Positions 1-12,347 are shown, counted from the stretch's first letter. The stretch: 64,000 bases of DNA from Pohlia nutans (GCA_022496805.1 CM040089.1:43880372-43944371); one strand, 5' to 3'. Program-made: numbers and translations. The notes: a model not told the origin generated them from the sequence alone.

Positions 1-439
1 ACGGACTCACACGTGATTGTGAATTTTATAAGTGATAGTGATTTATCCATATACGGTTTAGGACAAAATAAATATAGGTTAAAATATGAAAGGAGTTGGT
101 ACATTGATCAAGATCGGAATACACTAATGGAATATGAACAAGAGAACACAATCCAAAAAAATAAAACAAGTTAACAACTTCCAAACGCAAGAAATACCGC
201 ATAGTATATGTGTTGTATTTGCAAGTATTTACTATAATTTCAAGTATTTATAGTATTTTTGGGTTTTGTTCATAGGTAGTTGCACTACTCCAAATTGAAA
301 ATGTCTTTTTATAGAAGATGTGTATTATAAATCTCCAACTTTGAACCTTACAATTGAAAATCCAATTGTTCACGGATTTTGAATTATTTGCGTTTTCGAC
401 ACGTCAATGACCACAATGTAGTCACCTGGGCATTAGAGG
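1..439. mobile_element. Right part of a family G-like TTAA element (cut by the window edge)
   Basis: Ends ACCTGGGCATTAGAGGG before TTAA (440-443), and ATGACCACAATGTAGTCACC resembles the right end at about 41400-41448. The left end lies outside the window. Confidence 0.55.
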
Positions 440-951
440 GTTAAAGAGGATAAGTAGTTGGGCCCTCACTTGGATCTTAAGGCTTTAACCCCTAAAGATC
501 CTTACATGTTTTGTAAAAGTCAACATTACAATCTACATACTTGAAATATCACATTGTCTATTTTATAATTTTTCATAAATAGTCATAGTAGTAAGTAAGC
601 CAAGTTAAGTTAAGCCGAAAGATTATGAGTAACAAAGTTTTCTACAAATAGACTTTTTTCTATTCATTTTCCTACAAGGTGGAGATGTGGCAATGAGGTT
701 TCTAAGCCGGTACATGGTTCACTATTCCTGAATCCAATTGGTTCATGGAAAAGTCATGGCTCAAATGGCAAATTTTCTATTTTTTTTCTCCTATTAGCCA
801 AAGAAGGGAGGCAAAAAATTCCTTGTGTTGTTAGAGCTTAACATTAAGCAAACAAGTAATGTAGATATACCAAACTGGGATTTGTAGGTCCAATACATTT
901 GTAGGTTATTATCAACGTTATTATTTCTATAAATATCTCAAATTTGTTTAA

Positions 952-1522
952 CCCCTAAACGTCCTCACCCTCTCCAGATTTGGAGAATTTCAAAGATGTC
1001 TTAGAAAATGTAACTAGGAGGGATATTTTGAACTTGATGTATGAATAAAAGTTGTACATTAAAATTTTTAGATTCTATCCATACATTTAAATCCATGATT
1101 GCTATCACCAATATTTTTGTATAAAATTTGAAACTCAAAATTCAAAACTCTTTTGTAATTCGATTATGAATAAGATATTGACAATATGTGGATGAAATTT
1201 GTTGTGATGGGTTGAAATGTAATACCCTAAGTGTCGTGAGTTTTAAAGATTTTTTGGTTGCTTAATTTTATGAGTTGACTTTTTCAAGAGCACTTTGAAC
1301 TATTTTGAACTAAGATCTTGGAAATTTTTGGTGAATCACTGCACCATGAAATGACGCATAAAAATTTCACAAATCATCATGTTTCCAATTGGTTCACACA
1401 TGAAGCTAACTTCCCATAAAATTTATAGTAAAAATCCACACTACAAAAAGTGCATGACATATGAGAAAACGTGGATGAAATCTGTACACTGTCCAAAAAA
1501 TGCACGCCTGGGTAGTTAGGGG
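952..1522. mobile_element. TTAA MITE family C
   Basis: TTAA at 948-951 and 1523-1526; ends CCCCTAAACGTCC and GGGTAGTTAGGGG. Same family as 48294-48872 and 58288-58855. A second right-end-like GTTAGGGGTTAA directly follows (1531-1542) and may close an outer element that begins CCCCTAAAGATCC at 490. Confidence 0.85.
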
Positions 1523-1977
1523 TTAAGATAGTTAGGGGTTAAGAATATATTGTAGCATGCGTAGGCATTGATAACAATCTTTGGATTTATTTTAAGGATG
1601 AAGTACACTTTTAGTCTTTTGTACCATTAAATCTTTAGAAGTACCAAACTTAAATGTCATTTTCATAATAGAGTTATCATTAAAATCACCTTGTGTTTGA
1701 ATAACATACCTCGTGTTTTGTTTTAATTTACTCTTATTTGTTCACTCCAAATAGAAGAACTTGGTGGTCTCTCATTATTAGGTGTGTAAGAGCTTGGTCG
1801 TCTTTAAACTCATGGAAAACTAATTTAGCCGTCAAAAAAGACAAGGTATGTTATTTAAGGATAACTCTAATTGCACAAATGTATATTACTAGTACACAAG
1901 ATTGGAGTTGAGTGTTCGATAGCAGTGGATATGTCTACCTTACCTAAACAAGAAACTCTCGATTTGCAAGTTCATAA

Positions 1978-2280
1978 GAGCATCCCCACTCCTACACGCT
2001 AGAGATGACTCGCTTAAATTATTCATTTACATTTGGAGAGCCCTTGCACTTACACTCCCCCACCCTTGGAGGCCCCTCACACATCAAAAGTGCACATTAA
2101 ATAATCAATGGACCAATCACAAGTAGAATGTGGGGATATAGTCAACTAAATAGTGATTTGGAGGGCCGTTTCTTAACACGCTAGGATCCAGAATCAAGAG
2201 GCATTTTGGAAGGGCCCTTGGCACTTTTCATCTAGTTCTGGAGTGCGAAGGACTCTGGGAGGGCTGCGGTGGAGCTGCTC
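1978..2280. mobile_element. PIF/Harbinger-like MITE (TAA, GAGCAT ends)
   Basis: TAA at 1975-1977 and 2281-2283; ends GAGCATCCCCACTCC and GCGGTGGAGCTGCTC; 303 bp. Confidence 0.82.
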
Positions 2281-2490
2281 TAATTGTCATCATATGATTG
2301 TTTGAAGGAATTATGAGAGGCAAGAAAAAAAACACCCAATTCCGTAGCTACACTCATTCCTACTACACATTTGCTCTAAAACCGTCTCATAAAGTACTTT
2401 TAAACCGTTTTCAAATTTAATTGAGTATGGATTTTATAAAGATTGGTTTTACAACAAGTCAGTTATGGTTTAACAACTTAAGTGGTTTAA

Positions 2491-3024
2491 CCCTTTAACA
2501 CACCTATGTCCATATAGTGGACAATGAACAGATTGAGATTATTCCCTTGACTACATACATGAACAGTTTTCATCCATCCAAATTTCTTTTGGTTCTTGTG
2601 CTAGTTGACTATGTATGGATCTTTAAAATAAGATATTGTGATGTTTTTTTAAATAACATAATTAGTTGATGTTCAAAAAGTGAGACCTGAAACATGATTT
2701 TCTAAAATAACTAGAATCAAATAATGGAAATCATACCATCTTGTAGTGCATGGTATTCCAAATTCATTACAACAATTTTATTTTTATTTTTGGTTAAGTT
2801 GGGATTTTTAATTGAATTTCAAAAGAAAATGTTGAGAATTTAATTACAATTTATTGATTAAAAATAATGATAAATCCAACCGTACAAATGTGATCTTCAC
2901 ATTGACATGTACAACTTAGCTTTGTATGTTCATGTACAACTCCATTTTTGTTATTTATTTTGTTATTCATTAAACATTTTATAATGCATCTTTGAAATCA
3001 GTGTTGAATCGGGACGTTAAAGGG
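2491..3024. mobile_element. TTAA MITE family D (inverted)
   Basis: Left TTAA 2487-2490 with CCCTTTAACACACC; right end GGACGTTAAAGGG followed by TGAA (decayed TTAA). Internal sequence matches the other family D copies in inverse. Confidence 0.8.
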
Positions 3025-3204
3025 TGAAGCAACTTCCACTTTGAATTTTTTTAGCAATTACATTCATAGTTATCCACATTTTCTATTTTATTCTTGTAAA
3101 ATCATCATTTTCAATTGCTAATTTTTAAAAAATATTCTTAACTTAAAACAAGTGCCCCCAAGTATGCTAAATTGCTTCTTCTGACATTTTAAGGTGTTCC
3201 TTAA

Positions 3205-3400
3205 GGGCGAGAACTGAAACAACCAATTCGATTGATCATGTTATGTGAAAAATCAATAATTCAGATGAGATCATATTTTATATCATCAGAATCAGCAAAG
3301 AACATTGCATATGTTGGTCACCAAAGAAATAAAATTGGACAAAAGAAAGTCCCCCATATGACCTACTCAAAACTGCTAAAAAATCAAACATGAGGCATGT
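3205..3400. mobile_element. MITE family A fragment just 3' of the ALY stop codon
   Basis: Internal family A sequence (GATTGATCATG, AACATTGCATATGTTGGTCA, GACCTACTCAAAACTGCTAA) lies about 20 bp beyond the stop at 3416, so it probably forms the 3' untranslated region. Confidence 0.7.
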
Positions 3401-3415
3401 TGGTGCTGTGCAAAG

Positions 3416-6400
3416 TTATATTTGCATGGCATCTGAATGGTAGGTCTCTAACTCGGCATCCAAATCTGCAGCACTCTTGGTGGCGATGGTGGACGGCCTG
3501 CCCAACAAGTCTGAGCCTCCGCGCCCTCGACCCCGTCCACGCCCTCCTCTTCCTCTACCTCGACCCCGGTAGCCCCATGATCGACCTCCAAAGAATCCTC
3601 TTCTCGCTCGGCCTTGGCCTCCACTCCTGCACAGCAAAGGCAGGATTCATGGTTTTAAAACAACAAATTCAATCCGTCGTATTGTGGAAAATAGAATTCA
3701 GATGGGACCAAATTCCATATCACTGAAATCAGTGAACAACATTTCATGTGTCAGTCAAAAAACAAATAAATTTGAACACAAGGAAGTCCATGTAGGACCT
3801 ACTCAAAATTGCTAAAAACAAAACATGAGGCTTCTTGGTCCTTATCAATCCCGGACAGAAACAATAAGAAGGGCATCAATCAGCTTCTGCAATGAGATTT
3901 TGGATCCCGGAGTACAAAACTGGGGTGAATTGGGTTATAATCCCTAAAGGACCAAAGATTCATGGTTTTAAATAACAAATTCAATTGATCATATTGTGGA
4001 AAATATAATTCAGATGGGACCAAATTTTATATCACTAGAATCAGTGAAGAGCATTTGCATGCGTTGGTCAAAAAAGAAAGAAATTTGAACAAAAGGAAGT
4101 CCACACAGGACCTACTCAAAACTGCTAAAAATCGTGAGGCCCAAATTTTTGGGCTTCATGCTTTTTAGAAGTTTTGAGTAGGGGTCCTATGTAGAATTTC
4201 TTTTGGTCAATTTTATTTGTGTTCTTGATCAACACATGCAATGTTCTTCACTGGTTCCAGTGATATAAAATTTGGTCCCATCTGAAATATGTTTTTCGTA
4301 ATATGAATGACTGAATTTGTCATTTTAAAACCCATGAACTCCTGGTCCTTTCAGGGTTGAGCAGGTGGGCAGCTAAGAAGGGAGGGACATACCCGATTCC
4401 AAAGGAACGGTTACTTTGAGCTTGGATCAAGGAGTCATGGCCTTGATAGAATGATCGCTTGGAGACAGAGCCATTGGTGACTTGCAAGGTGGAGGCATGA
4501 GACTGGGCGGCAGTCATGGTGGTGGTGGGAGTGACCAAGTTGCTGCCAACAAACTCGATCTTCATGGCTTTGCCATCCAGTTGCACGTTGTTGTACCGCT
4601 TCAATGCCGCTATTCCATCCATCTTCCGGGAATACACCACCTCTGCGGTCCCCTGTTTCACCACCAGTTTCACCACCCCATACTGTCAGCTGAGGCAGCA
4701 AGCAAGGTCACCAGAATTGGAGTCACATCATAGGCTACCCTCTGTCCAAAAATAATTGTCCTAGTCTTTGTCTTCTTTTTTTTTGGCAATATTTGTCCTA
4801 TGTTTATACTTCAAACGTGAGCCTTGTCCACTTCAAACGGGGCAAGCAATGAGAGTGACAAAAACTACATACTACTATTAAAGATAAACCATTTTTCGAG
4901 TACTAAGACCACTTTCTTGCCCAAAAAAAGCGTTAAGTTAAAACACGCCAAAAACCAGGACTGTTATTTCCGGACAGAGGGAGTGCATAAATCACATCTG
5001 TAGCCTCTGTTGGGCGAGCATAGGACGAAGTGGCAAAGAAGGATGTACTTTTCCCAGAAAGAGGCTCCAGATTTGAGTTACCTAGCATGATAATTCCAAT
5101 GGTGAAGAAAAAACTCTCAGGAAATTGAGTGTCAAAATAGAATCTAGAAACAAAGTGGTGGTGAGGGCTTATAACCTAGTTTATCTTCTCAAATGGTTGC
5201 TTGCCACCAAGCCTTATAGATTTCACTAATGTAAGACAATTCAATATGAGGACATAAGCCCAAGTCTTACATTGGTGGGGGATGGCTTATTGTGTATAAA
5301 GAATAGAGGAAATTGCACCACTTCCCACTCAAGACGGCTTATACGAGTTTATACTCTAGCTTATATTTTGGCATTCCTGTGAGTGAAGTTATGCCTGTAA
5401 GCATCACTCGAAATGCACTGGTGCAATTTCCAGAGTTCTTTCAAATGCCAATTGTTAGTGCAGAGTTGAGAGTTTGGGCCATACCTTGGAGCGACCGCTG
5501 GGATCATAATGTATGGAACAGCGTTTCACATCGCCCACTTCAGAGAAGAGCTCCTGTACCAACCCCACAGACGAATTTAGGAGTTGATTTCCCCATGGTT
5601 TTAGCTTATCCTAAATCAACGATGTATAGATCAGCACCCTAAGCCGCGAGTGAAGAAGAAGTTGCTAAAATATAGGGTTTCCAGATCAACATTAATCAGT
5701 CCAGCAAACAAGCCCTCAAGCAAGCCATGTCAAAACGACACCCAAAACTGCAATTGAAAAGACCTTTTCCATGGAAAGCCAAAACCGAATCCATTGAATT
5801 GCAGGATTGGTAATAAGAAAGTGTGAGGTATGCTCCCACGATGCATTGTGTCATAGTTGCTTACCCCAAGTAAAGAACTCAGAACATGCAATGCGGTTCA
5901 TGAACCATAACTCATTGTTACACAATGCATTTGATTCAATAAGTAAGATTATAACTTTGTACATTTGGTCCCTGAATTCCATTCAGTTTGACACATCCAT
6001 GTGCCAAAAAATCACACTTATCAAGATTCAGAGTATGTGCCAACAAGGAATTTTACGTCTTTAGTCATCATGCACAATCAAAGTTCTCCAGGAGTTGTGC
6101 AAAAGAGTCTGGGGAGCCAAATGACTATGGGATTTCTTCTAATATCAGAATATTTCAGAGCTCTTTGCAAAGAAAGAAAAGGCAAAGGTAAAGATGGTGA
6201 CCTTGATGTCGTCAGTGGAGACGGCATAGTCGAGATTGGAAATGTACAGCTTGGTCCCTGTTTCAATGCCCAGAGTCGGCCTGACGGCAAAGGGGGGCAA
6301 GATTTCGGTCACCTTTTCGAACATATCATGCTGCCATACACCTTCCGAAGCCTGGCGGGTGAACTGTTTTCAGCAGAATACACGGAGACATTCAACAACC

Positions 6401-7330
6401 AGGGAGCCCGAATGAATCAAGGCTTTCCTGAAAAAGCACAATTGCAACACTGCATGGAACGGAGGTGGTCAAAACAAAAACAGCACACACACGGTGACGA
6501 TGATCATCAGAATTTGAAAAGAAGGGAAAAGAAGAGTAAATTCCTCATGCAGAAGATCAAAAGAGTCGCAACCTCCCCTTGAAAGGACCATGTAGTAGTC
6601 TAGGAAGAAGATTCACATGCTGGACCATATACAATATAGAAGATAAATTTCCTGCAGTAGTAATTGATTTAGCCCCCATTTGTCGACGTTGTATCATTCA
6701 CAAGATAACAAGCACCTAAATCCATGTTGGTCCATAGCTGTCTGTCCAACCGTTGCTGCTACTTCACGGTGCAGGCATCAGCAGCAACACCACAAAAGGT
6801 ACACTAAAACCGGTACTTGTTTTCCTTGAAATTTTGCAAATCCCATCGTTGCTCCAAACGTCAAACTTGAATTTTTTACGAAGAAAAACCGGGCTCCTAT
6901 TCATTCAGGGGTTCCTAACAATATCCTTTTTTCCTGAACCTGGGTTTTTTTTTTTTTTTTTCCTTGTTCAACCGAAATTCAACATGCAGGCTTGAAATTT
7001 ACATCGTAGCCAGTAGGGTTTTTTTTGTTTTTTTTTTAATCAACAAATGGAAGATGATGATGCCGTGGCTTTGCTTGCCTTGGATGGAACTGCTGCTGCG
7101 CCATAAGGATTGGACCGGTACGAGTACATTGAGCCACCCCGTTTCATCTGTCTGTTGCGAAATGAGCCTGCAATTGAGCCACCACCATAGGCACGAGGGA
7201 ATCCTCCTCGGCCTCTATTCCCTCGCCCTCTTTGACGTCGTCTATCCCGACGCATTTCCTTGTTGTGCTTGATCAACTGGTCCAGCGACATATCCAAACT
7301 GGCTGCATTGGTGGTGGTGGTCGCTGTCAT
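3416..7330 (-). CDS. ALY: THO4/ALY-type mRNA export adaptor (RRM protein), 5 exons
   Basis: Exons on the minus strand: 7330-7079 (or -7091), 6363-6202, 5553-5485, 4652-4393 and 3626-3416; phases agree and give about 317 (or 313) residues. The start ATG is in AATCACCATG, followed by an N-terminal UAP56-binding motif, LDMSLDQLIK, and an Arg/Gly-rich stretch. Exons 2-4 encode one RRM (RNP2 LYISNL, RNP1-like KGTAEVVY, then NNVQLDGKAMKIEFVG). Exon 5 encodes an RG repeat tract and the conserved C-terminal KSAADLDAELETYHSDAM. Known for the family: ALY links TREX/UAP56 to mRNA and hands it to the export receptor in the nucleus. Both UAP56-binding ends and the RRM are intact, so the gene looks functional. 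Exon 1 can end at an AAG|GCAAGC (GC-AG) or a weaker GT donor, both phase 0. Intron 4 is packed with MITE copies. Other paralogue numbers within the ALY family cannot be excluded. Confidence 0.93.
3640..3852. mobile_element. MITE family A fragment in ALY intron 4
   Basis: Matches family A internal sequence (GGATTCATGGTTTTAAAA, ATGGGACCAAATTCCATATC, ACCTACTCAAAATTGCTAAA), ending CTTCTTGGTCCTTA. It starts only about 14 bp from the exon 5 acceptor at 3627, on the intron side. Confidence 0.75.
3942..4356. mobile_element. Inverted double copy of MITE family A in ALY intron 4
   Basis: Begins CCCTAAAGGACCAAAGATTC and ends with the inverse GGTCCTTTCAGGG. The left half (to about 4137) matches family A. 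The right half is the same sequence inverted, so the insert is a roughly 200-bp-arm palindrome. The flanking TTAA has decayed (TAAT and TTGA). Its end lies 36 bp from the exon 4 donor at 4392. Confidence 0.75.
5820..5935. repeat. Segment shared between ALY intron 2 and the ALY upstream region
   Basis: TCCCACGATGCATTGTG, CTTACCCCAAGTAAAGAACTC and CATTGTTACACAA recur in the same order at 7985-8090 (TCCCACGACGCACTGCTT, GTAAAGAACTCTGAG, CCATTGTTACACAA). Confidence 0.65.
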
Positions 7331-8881
7331 GGTGATTTTCTCCTCCCCTTGCAAGCCTGCACTCGGATCAAGGAGAAACACACAGAGAAAACGAATAATA
7401 ATAATAATAATAATAATAGCCTGTCGACTTTGTGCACACTAAACTGATGGCAATATCAAGCCTTCTCTTTTCTACAACGAGGGAGACGATACAACTTTCC
7501 AATAACCAGAGAAATGTAAAGAACGGTAATGATTAAAGCTTAAGCTTGGCAAGCAGCACTATGGAGAGGGAGAGAGGGAGAGAGAGAGAGAAAGGGTGGG
7601 CATGACAGAATGGCAAGTAACAACTTATTATTCTTCTTCTTCTCCTGTTTGCTATGATCACGCCGTTCAAGACCTACTTACATACCCTCCCAGTTAACTA
7701 ACTCGACCTGTCGCACCTTTTCCAAACTCATGGCTGAAGCAGTGTACCGTTTTATTACTACAGAGGAAGCCTACCTGTGAAGGAGGCAACCCTAGCCCCT
7801 TCGCTTCCCTCCAGTCCTCCACCCATTTGGATCAGAGCCCAGGAATGTGTAGTAAGCAACTAATGTATAACTAGGACGAGGTGCTTCATGGGAACAAAGG
7901 TAAGTAACTAGAGCCAGGTAAGCAACTTCATGGGAATAAGGGTAAGCAAATGCTTCATGGGAATAAGCATCTACATCCGAGTTGTTCCCACGACGCACTG
8001 CTTGCCCCACGTAAAGAACTCTGAGAAATTTATAGAGAAAAACTGGCATGCAGTACGATTCTCGGAGCATAACCCATTGTTACACAAGTTCACTCTAAGG
8101 GATGGAATTCACGCAAGTAAGGCCATTGAGAACACAAACGGAAATTTCTCAGAGTCCTTCCAACACTCGGGACATGAGTCCTCTCTACCACACCTACCTG
8201 GACATCACGAACTCTGGGACCCCATCCATCAATGGACTAGGTCCGGTTGGAAGTTCCCAGCTTGGTGGTAGGTCGGTACATCGAAGGTTGGAGGTCGGTC
8301 CAACGAACAGCCAGAGTCGAAATGGAGACTACCATACGAATTGACCAACCCTAATAAACCTCAAAAGAAGGGCCAGAGCGGTACTGCCCTGCATCATCCA
8401 CCAAGTTCACATCCTCAATACTGATCAAATTCGGCCAGAAGTGTACGTAGACCCAAAAATTTCAAAAATTTGACTCTTCCAAGCTGGAAGAGTGTGATTA
8501 CAGTAGCTGCACACTGTTGATCGTGAATTGCCAAGATCAACGCCTGCATCTGGTATCTCTACCACATATATATGGCCACGTTAGGATAAAGGGCTAAACT
8601 ACTGGTTTGATTGGTCCACCTAGTCCTATCAGTGGACCCTTCATCTGTTCACAATTTTAGCATCTTGCCATCTCAACTAAATGAGAAAAATCTGAGCCTC
8701 CTGCCCTTGTACAAGATCCTGGATGGATACTCAAAGCGAAGGTGCTCATTCTTTGTTGGGCTCTCAGACATGACCAGCATCTGCCAACTAACATTCGCAA
8801 AGCTTGCCCAATCCAGCTGGGGCTAAAACAAGAGGATGAAGGAATGTTGACCAAAATCTTCCAAAAAAGTGTCTGACTTGT
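7331..8881. other. ALY upstream region and TBC 3' region
   Basis: Near the ALY start: a (TAA)n run at 7397-7420 and a GA-rich run at 7563-7593 (CT-rich on the sense strand), likely leader or promoter. From 7840 to 7975 short direct repeats of AAGCAACTTCATGGGAATAAG occur, then the repeat copy at 7985-8090. No further gene recognised. Confidence 0.5.
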
Positions 8882-11442
8882 TCACAGCGTCTGTCGTTTG
8901 AGGCTGTTGGAAGCTGAGTTGTCATCACCATGGGTAAGACTACTACGCTGTACTTGCCGCTCCAGCTCAGCCATTACAGCAGGCTGTTCTTTTTCACGCT
9001 GCTTGCTAATGTTTTGTGTTGACACAACTCCTAGTTTGTCAAAGGCCACCTGCCCAAGCATGACAATTTAGACTCGTCAGTAGAATTAGCTTACGCCAAT
9101 CCCAATTTTCAGATAAGAAAACAAATGGCTACGTGACGACTGAATCAAATTGGTCGAGAGATAGTTTTCGACAGTCAGTGTGACAGGAATTACCGTCAAG
9201 ACTTCCTCAGGGTCGTAAGCATTGTGTGTTGCTTCTTGTAGGATATTGATAGCTTCACCAACATGCTTTGCACGAAGCAACTGTTCCTCCTTGATCTGCC
9301 ATAAACCCAACTGCTATAGTATCACAATTGACTTTGGTAGAGATCTTTTCAAGTTGGCATGATCTCATTTTTGAAACTGCTAAGATGAATGAACTTTTAT
9401 ACGATCCTTTTCTACAGTAAAAAAAACAAGAGCAAATAAATTCTCCAAATGCCTACAGTTAAACTCCAACTCCAGATATATAAACTGGGGTATTAAACAT
9501 ATCAGTCATAAAGCATCAACTAGTTAATGTATGAGAAAAAAAGGCAATAGAAAATACCTTAAACAAAGCCAAGGCAACTCTAAATAAGATATTGGCACCC
9601 TCGTTGAACAAGACATCCCATACCCGCATAGTTGTCTGCAAAGAATGGGAATTTGATTTGGAGTTATAAGACGACGAGCTGCCCAATTCAACTGCTGACC
9701 TGATGTTATCAGCACATATGACGGATTTGAGAACATGTGATCGCTTTCTCTCATACGCAGCCATTCCTGCTTCTATTCGACAAAAGAAAAAGTGACACCT
9801 ACACAGAAATGATGGAGTGCAGACCTCTGATGGTAAGCTTTTTGCAAATAAACAAAGAAACCACTCTGTTATGACCAGTGAGACGTCGAAGTCAATATTG
9901 TCCAAGTGCGTTGCAAGCCTGAACGCACCACCAGAGAAAATATCATACTGTGCTGCACAAATGAACCAAAAGCATCACAATTCTTCACAAAAACTGAAGA
10001 TTCCACAACGTCACCTAAAGAAAAAAAAGATATAAACGAGGACCCATGATCAGAAATAGAACCTTGGCAATTTCTTCTTAAATAAATCTTTGAACACACG
10101 TTGCTCCACATGACATCCATATAAATTCTCCGAATAACTATCGTGATACAATATGTTTTCAAGCAACACTGCTAACATCCAGAAGGCCTCCTCCTCCGTT
10201 TTCATGACCAACAGAAGCGAGGCAGCCACATAATTCATGCCCTGCAAACACCCTAGGATTCCGTCACTCTTCTCGATTTTCAGCCACTTACAGACATACA
10301 TTCCCTTCAATGCTTCAAAAAGCAAATCAGGGCTAAGTTTCCAGATACCATCAAAGAAACTGAAAAAGAGTTATTGTGAGCTTACTTGGCAATACCCTAC
10401 ACGACTGTCCCGAAAAGAGTAGCCCCTTAGAATTCGACGCAGTGATGCTTGCCCTTCCGGCGAATCAATGACGGGATGATCAGGAAATGTGCGATCCAGA
10501 TCCTACAAAAGGCACCATTTCAGAGCTTGCACGAAGAATTCGGAGTTCAGAGATCACAATGCCCAAGCTCTACAGTTGTCCCTCTCTATTATGACATGTT
10601 TGGAAAGCCCTAACTTCAAGGTGACAGGCATGGATTAGTCACAGAATAACTTGTCACATATTTATTGCTTGAAACAATAATATCGTCATATTATGGAGTG
10701 TCATATTATGGAGGGTAGACTGTATCGAGAAAAAGAAAATGCTGAAGGTGGACAGATAACTGAATTCGGAAACTCTGAAACTCTGAATACAGAATAAGGT
10801 GAAACTCTGAATTCGGAATACAATATGCATTTCAGAGCTTGCACGAATTCGGAGTTCAGAGAGCAGAGAAATGTATTCCGAACGCTTGCACGAGTTCAGA
10901 GTTCAGAGATCAGAGAGTTCAGAGATCAGAGATCAGAAAGTTCAGAGATCAGAAAAAGCAAATGCTGAAGGTGGACAGGCAAATACATGGTCAATTTGCC
11001 GGGTAGCTGGCGTTTCGCGTCCCTGCACAGCCTCGATCAAATCCTGGTAGTAACTATCAGGTACAGTGGACCGCTTCTTAATGGCACCGGAAACAGCTCG
11101 CCAGACCTTGCCTCGGAGCGCAGGAGGGATGCCCTTGCGAATCAGTTTCTTCAAGTGGCCAGCGTCCGTGAAATTGGAGAGCGGGAGGTGCGAGACGAGG
11201 TTGCTCTCCGTCAACGAAGACACATCCGGCTGCAAGTACCATCCCGCACCTCGGCTGGCTTCCGCAGCCCACCACACGCGCCCTTGCTCCTTCACCTTCT
11301 CCTTCACCAGGCTCAGCACGGCCGCTTCCTCCCGCGTCACTTCCACCTCGAATTGGTACAGGTCCACCACTTTCACCTTCACCGCTTTCCGTGGCTTACT
11401 ACTTGCCGAGGACCGTCCCACCGCTCCCATCCCATTCTGCAT
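8882..11442 (-). CDS. TBC-domain Rab GTPase-activating protein, 7 exons
   Basis: Exons on the minus strand: 11442-10987, 10502-10386, 10241-10063, 9918-9825, 9635-9558, 9295-9194 and 9049-8882. All have GT-AG borders, phases agree, and the product is 397 residues. The TBC domain starts near residue 100 (IRKGIPPALRGKVWRAVSG). The IxxDxxR arginine-finger motif is IDHDLDRTFPDH, split over the exon 1/2 border, with catalytic Arg at about residue 156. The glutamine finger is YCQGMNY, split over the exon 2/3 border, with Gln at about 191. Later blocks include FDVSLVITEWFLCLFAKSLP and MRVWDVLFNEG. By family knowledge it speeds GTP hydrolysis by a Rab GTPase in membrane traffic; the Rab target is not visible. 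Both catalytic fingers are present, so it should be active. It resembles the GRTP1-like plant TBC group. The ATG at 11442 was chosen; a second in-frame ATG lies at 11430. Intron 1 carries a minisatellite and the leader is duplicated. Confidence 0.93.
10735..10975. repeat. Minisatellite in TBC intron 1
   Basis: Short direct repeats of TTCAGAGATCAGAGA and AACTCTGAATTCGGA fill about 240 bp between exons 1 and 2. The segment AATGCTGAAGGTGGACAG occurs at both ends (about 10740 and 10962), as if an internal piece had expanded. A further related piece (AATTCGGAGTTCAGAGATCA) lies at about 10538. No coding frame is visible. Confidence 0.7.
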
Positions 11443-11575
11443 CCTAATTCCCTTCTTCAAAGCCTCTCATAAAACCCTAATTCAACCGTGAACTGATTAC
11501 AACAACTCTCATTCCATTCTGCATCCTAAAGCACTCCCAATCCCTTCTTGCTGCTTCATAAAACCCTAATTCACT
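11430..11575 (-). repeat. Tandem duplication of about 82 bp over the TBC gene start
   Basis: The block CATTCTGCATCCTAA followed by CCCTTCTT and CATAAAACCCTAATTCA occurs at about 11434-11483 and again at about 11516-11573 on the plus strand. The copies differ by small indels. The offset between the two copied ATGs (11442 and 11524) is 82 bp. Confidence 0.75.
11477..11524 (-). CDS. Upstream ORF (15 codons) created by leader duplication
   Basis: A short ORF reading MQNGMRVVVISSRLN lies just upstream of the TBC gene start at 11442. Its first five residues match the start of the real protein (MQNGM) because a roughly 82-bp leader segment is tandemly duplicated, so the start codon is copied too. 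If the transcript begins upstream of 11524, this would be a uORF that ends 34 bp before the main ATG. Transcription start is not known, so translation is inference. Confidence 0.4.
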   Translation of the reverse strand: MQNGMRVVVISSRLN

Positions 11576-12117
11576 CTTCACGCATTGCCGATCACCTTCT
11601 TTGCAATTAGACTGTGATGCTGCATTAGTAATGTGATAAGCATCATGTTGATCGAAAATAGGGAACTCGGACACGCCAAATGAGCTGCATTTCAGAATGT
11701 AACAAGTGATGAGCTAGGGCATGGGAAGACACATGAATTCTAGGTACTACAGAACTGGAATGAATCGGAAAAGGAATGCTGCATTGATCATGAAAAACAT
11801 GAAAGAAAGAGCGATTGTTTGTGTGACATACCGTGGAATGCTGGAAGCATTAAAAGAAGAAGCAAGCAAGCGTTGAAGAGGTCGAGAAAAAGCACGAGAA
11901 AACAAAGCCAGGAGGTGTGTAAGTAAGAATTCTAGTCAAGCAGGTGCAGAAATGAAAGCGCGTGAATGACGACGATGCACAGCACAAGAGTGAGGATTCA
12001 AATCAAATGAGGCTGGCGGCAAACGCGTCAGGTACTGTAGTGAGGGAGCAATGCACGAGGCGGGAGGGGACCATGAGGGCGCGCTGTTTCCAACTCCATA
12101 ACATTCTTAACCCTTAA

Positions 12118-12347
12118 CCCCGGAAGGACCAAGGATTCATGGTTTTGAAATGGCAAATTCAATTGATCATATTGTGAAAATCATAATTTAGATGGGACCA
12201 AATTTTACATCATTGGAATCACTGAAGAATATTGAATATGTTGGTGAAAAACAAGTAAATTTAAATAAAAAGGACTCTACATAGAACTTACTCAAAAATG
12301 ATAAAACAAACATGAGACCCAATTTGGGCTTCTTGGTCCTTTAGGAG
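12118..12347. mobile_element. TTAA MITE family A
   Basis: TTAA at 12114-12117 and 12348-12351. Ends CCCCGGAAGGACC and GGTCCTTTAGGAG. 230 bp, closely similar to 16030-16265. Confidence 0.88.

Noticed and set aside
6001..6582. 193-codon plus-strand ORF
   Set aside because: It overlaps ALY exon 2 on the opposite strand; the minus strand encodes the conserved RRM start (KLYISNLDYAV), so the plus ORF is a shadow.
10987..11491. Plus-strand ORFs of 161 and 141 codons
   Set aside because: They are antisense to TBC exon 1, which carries the conserved domain.
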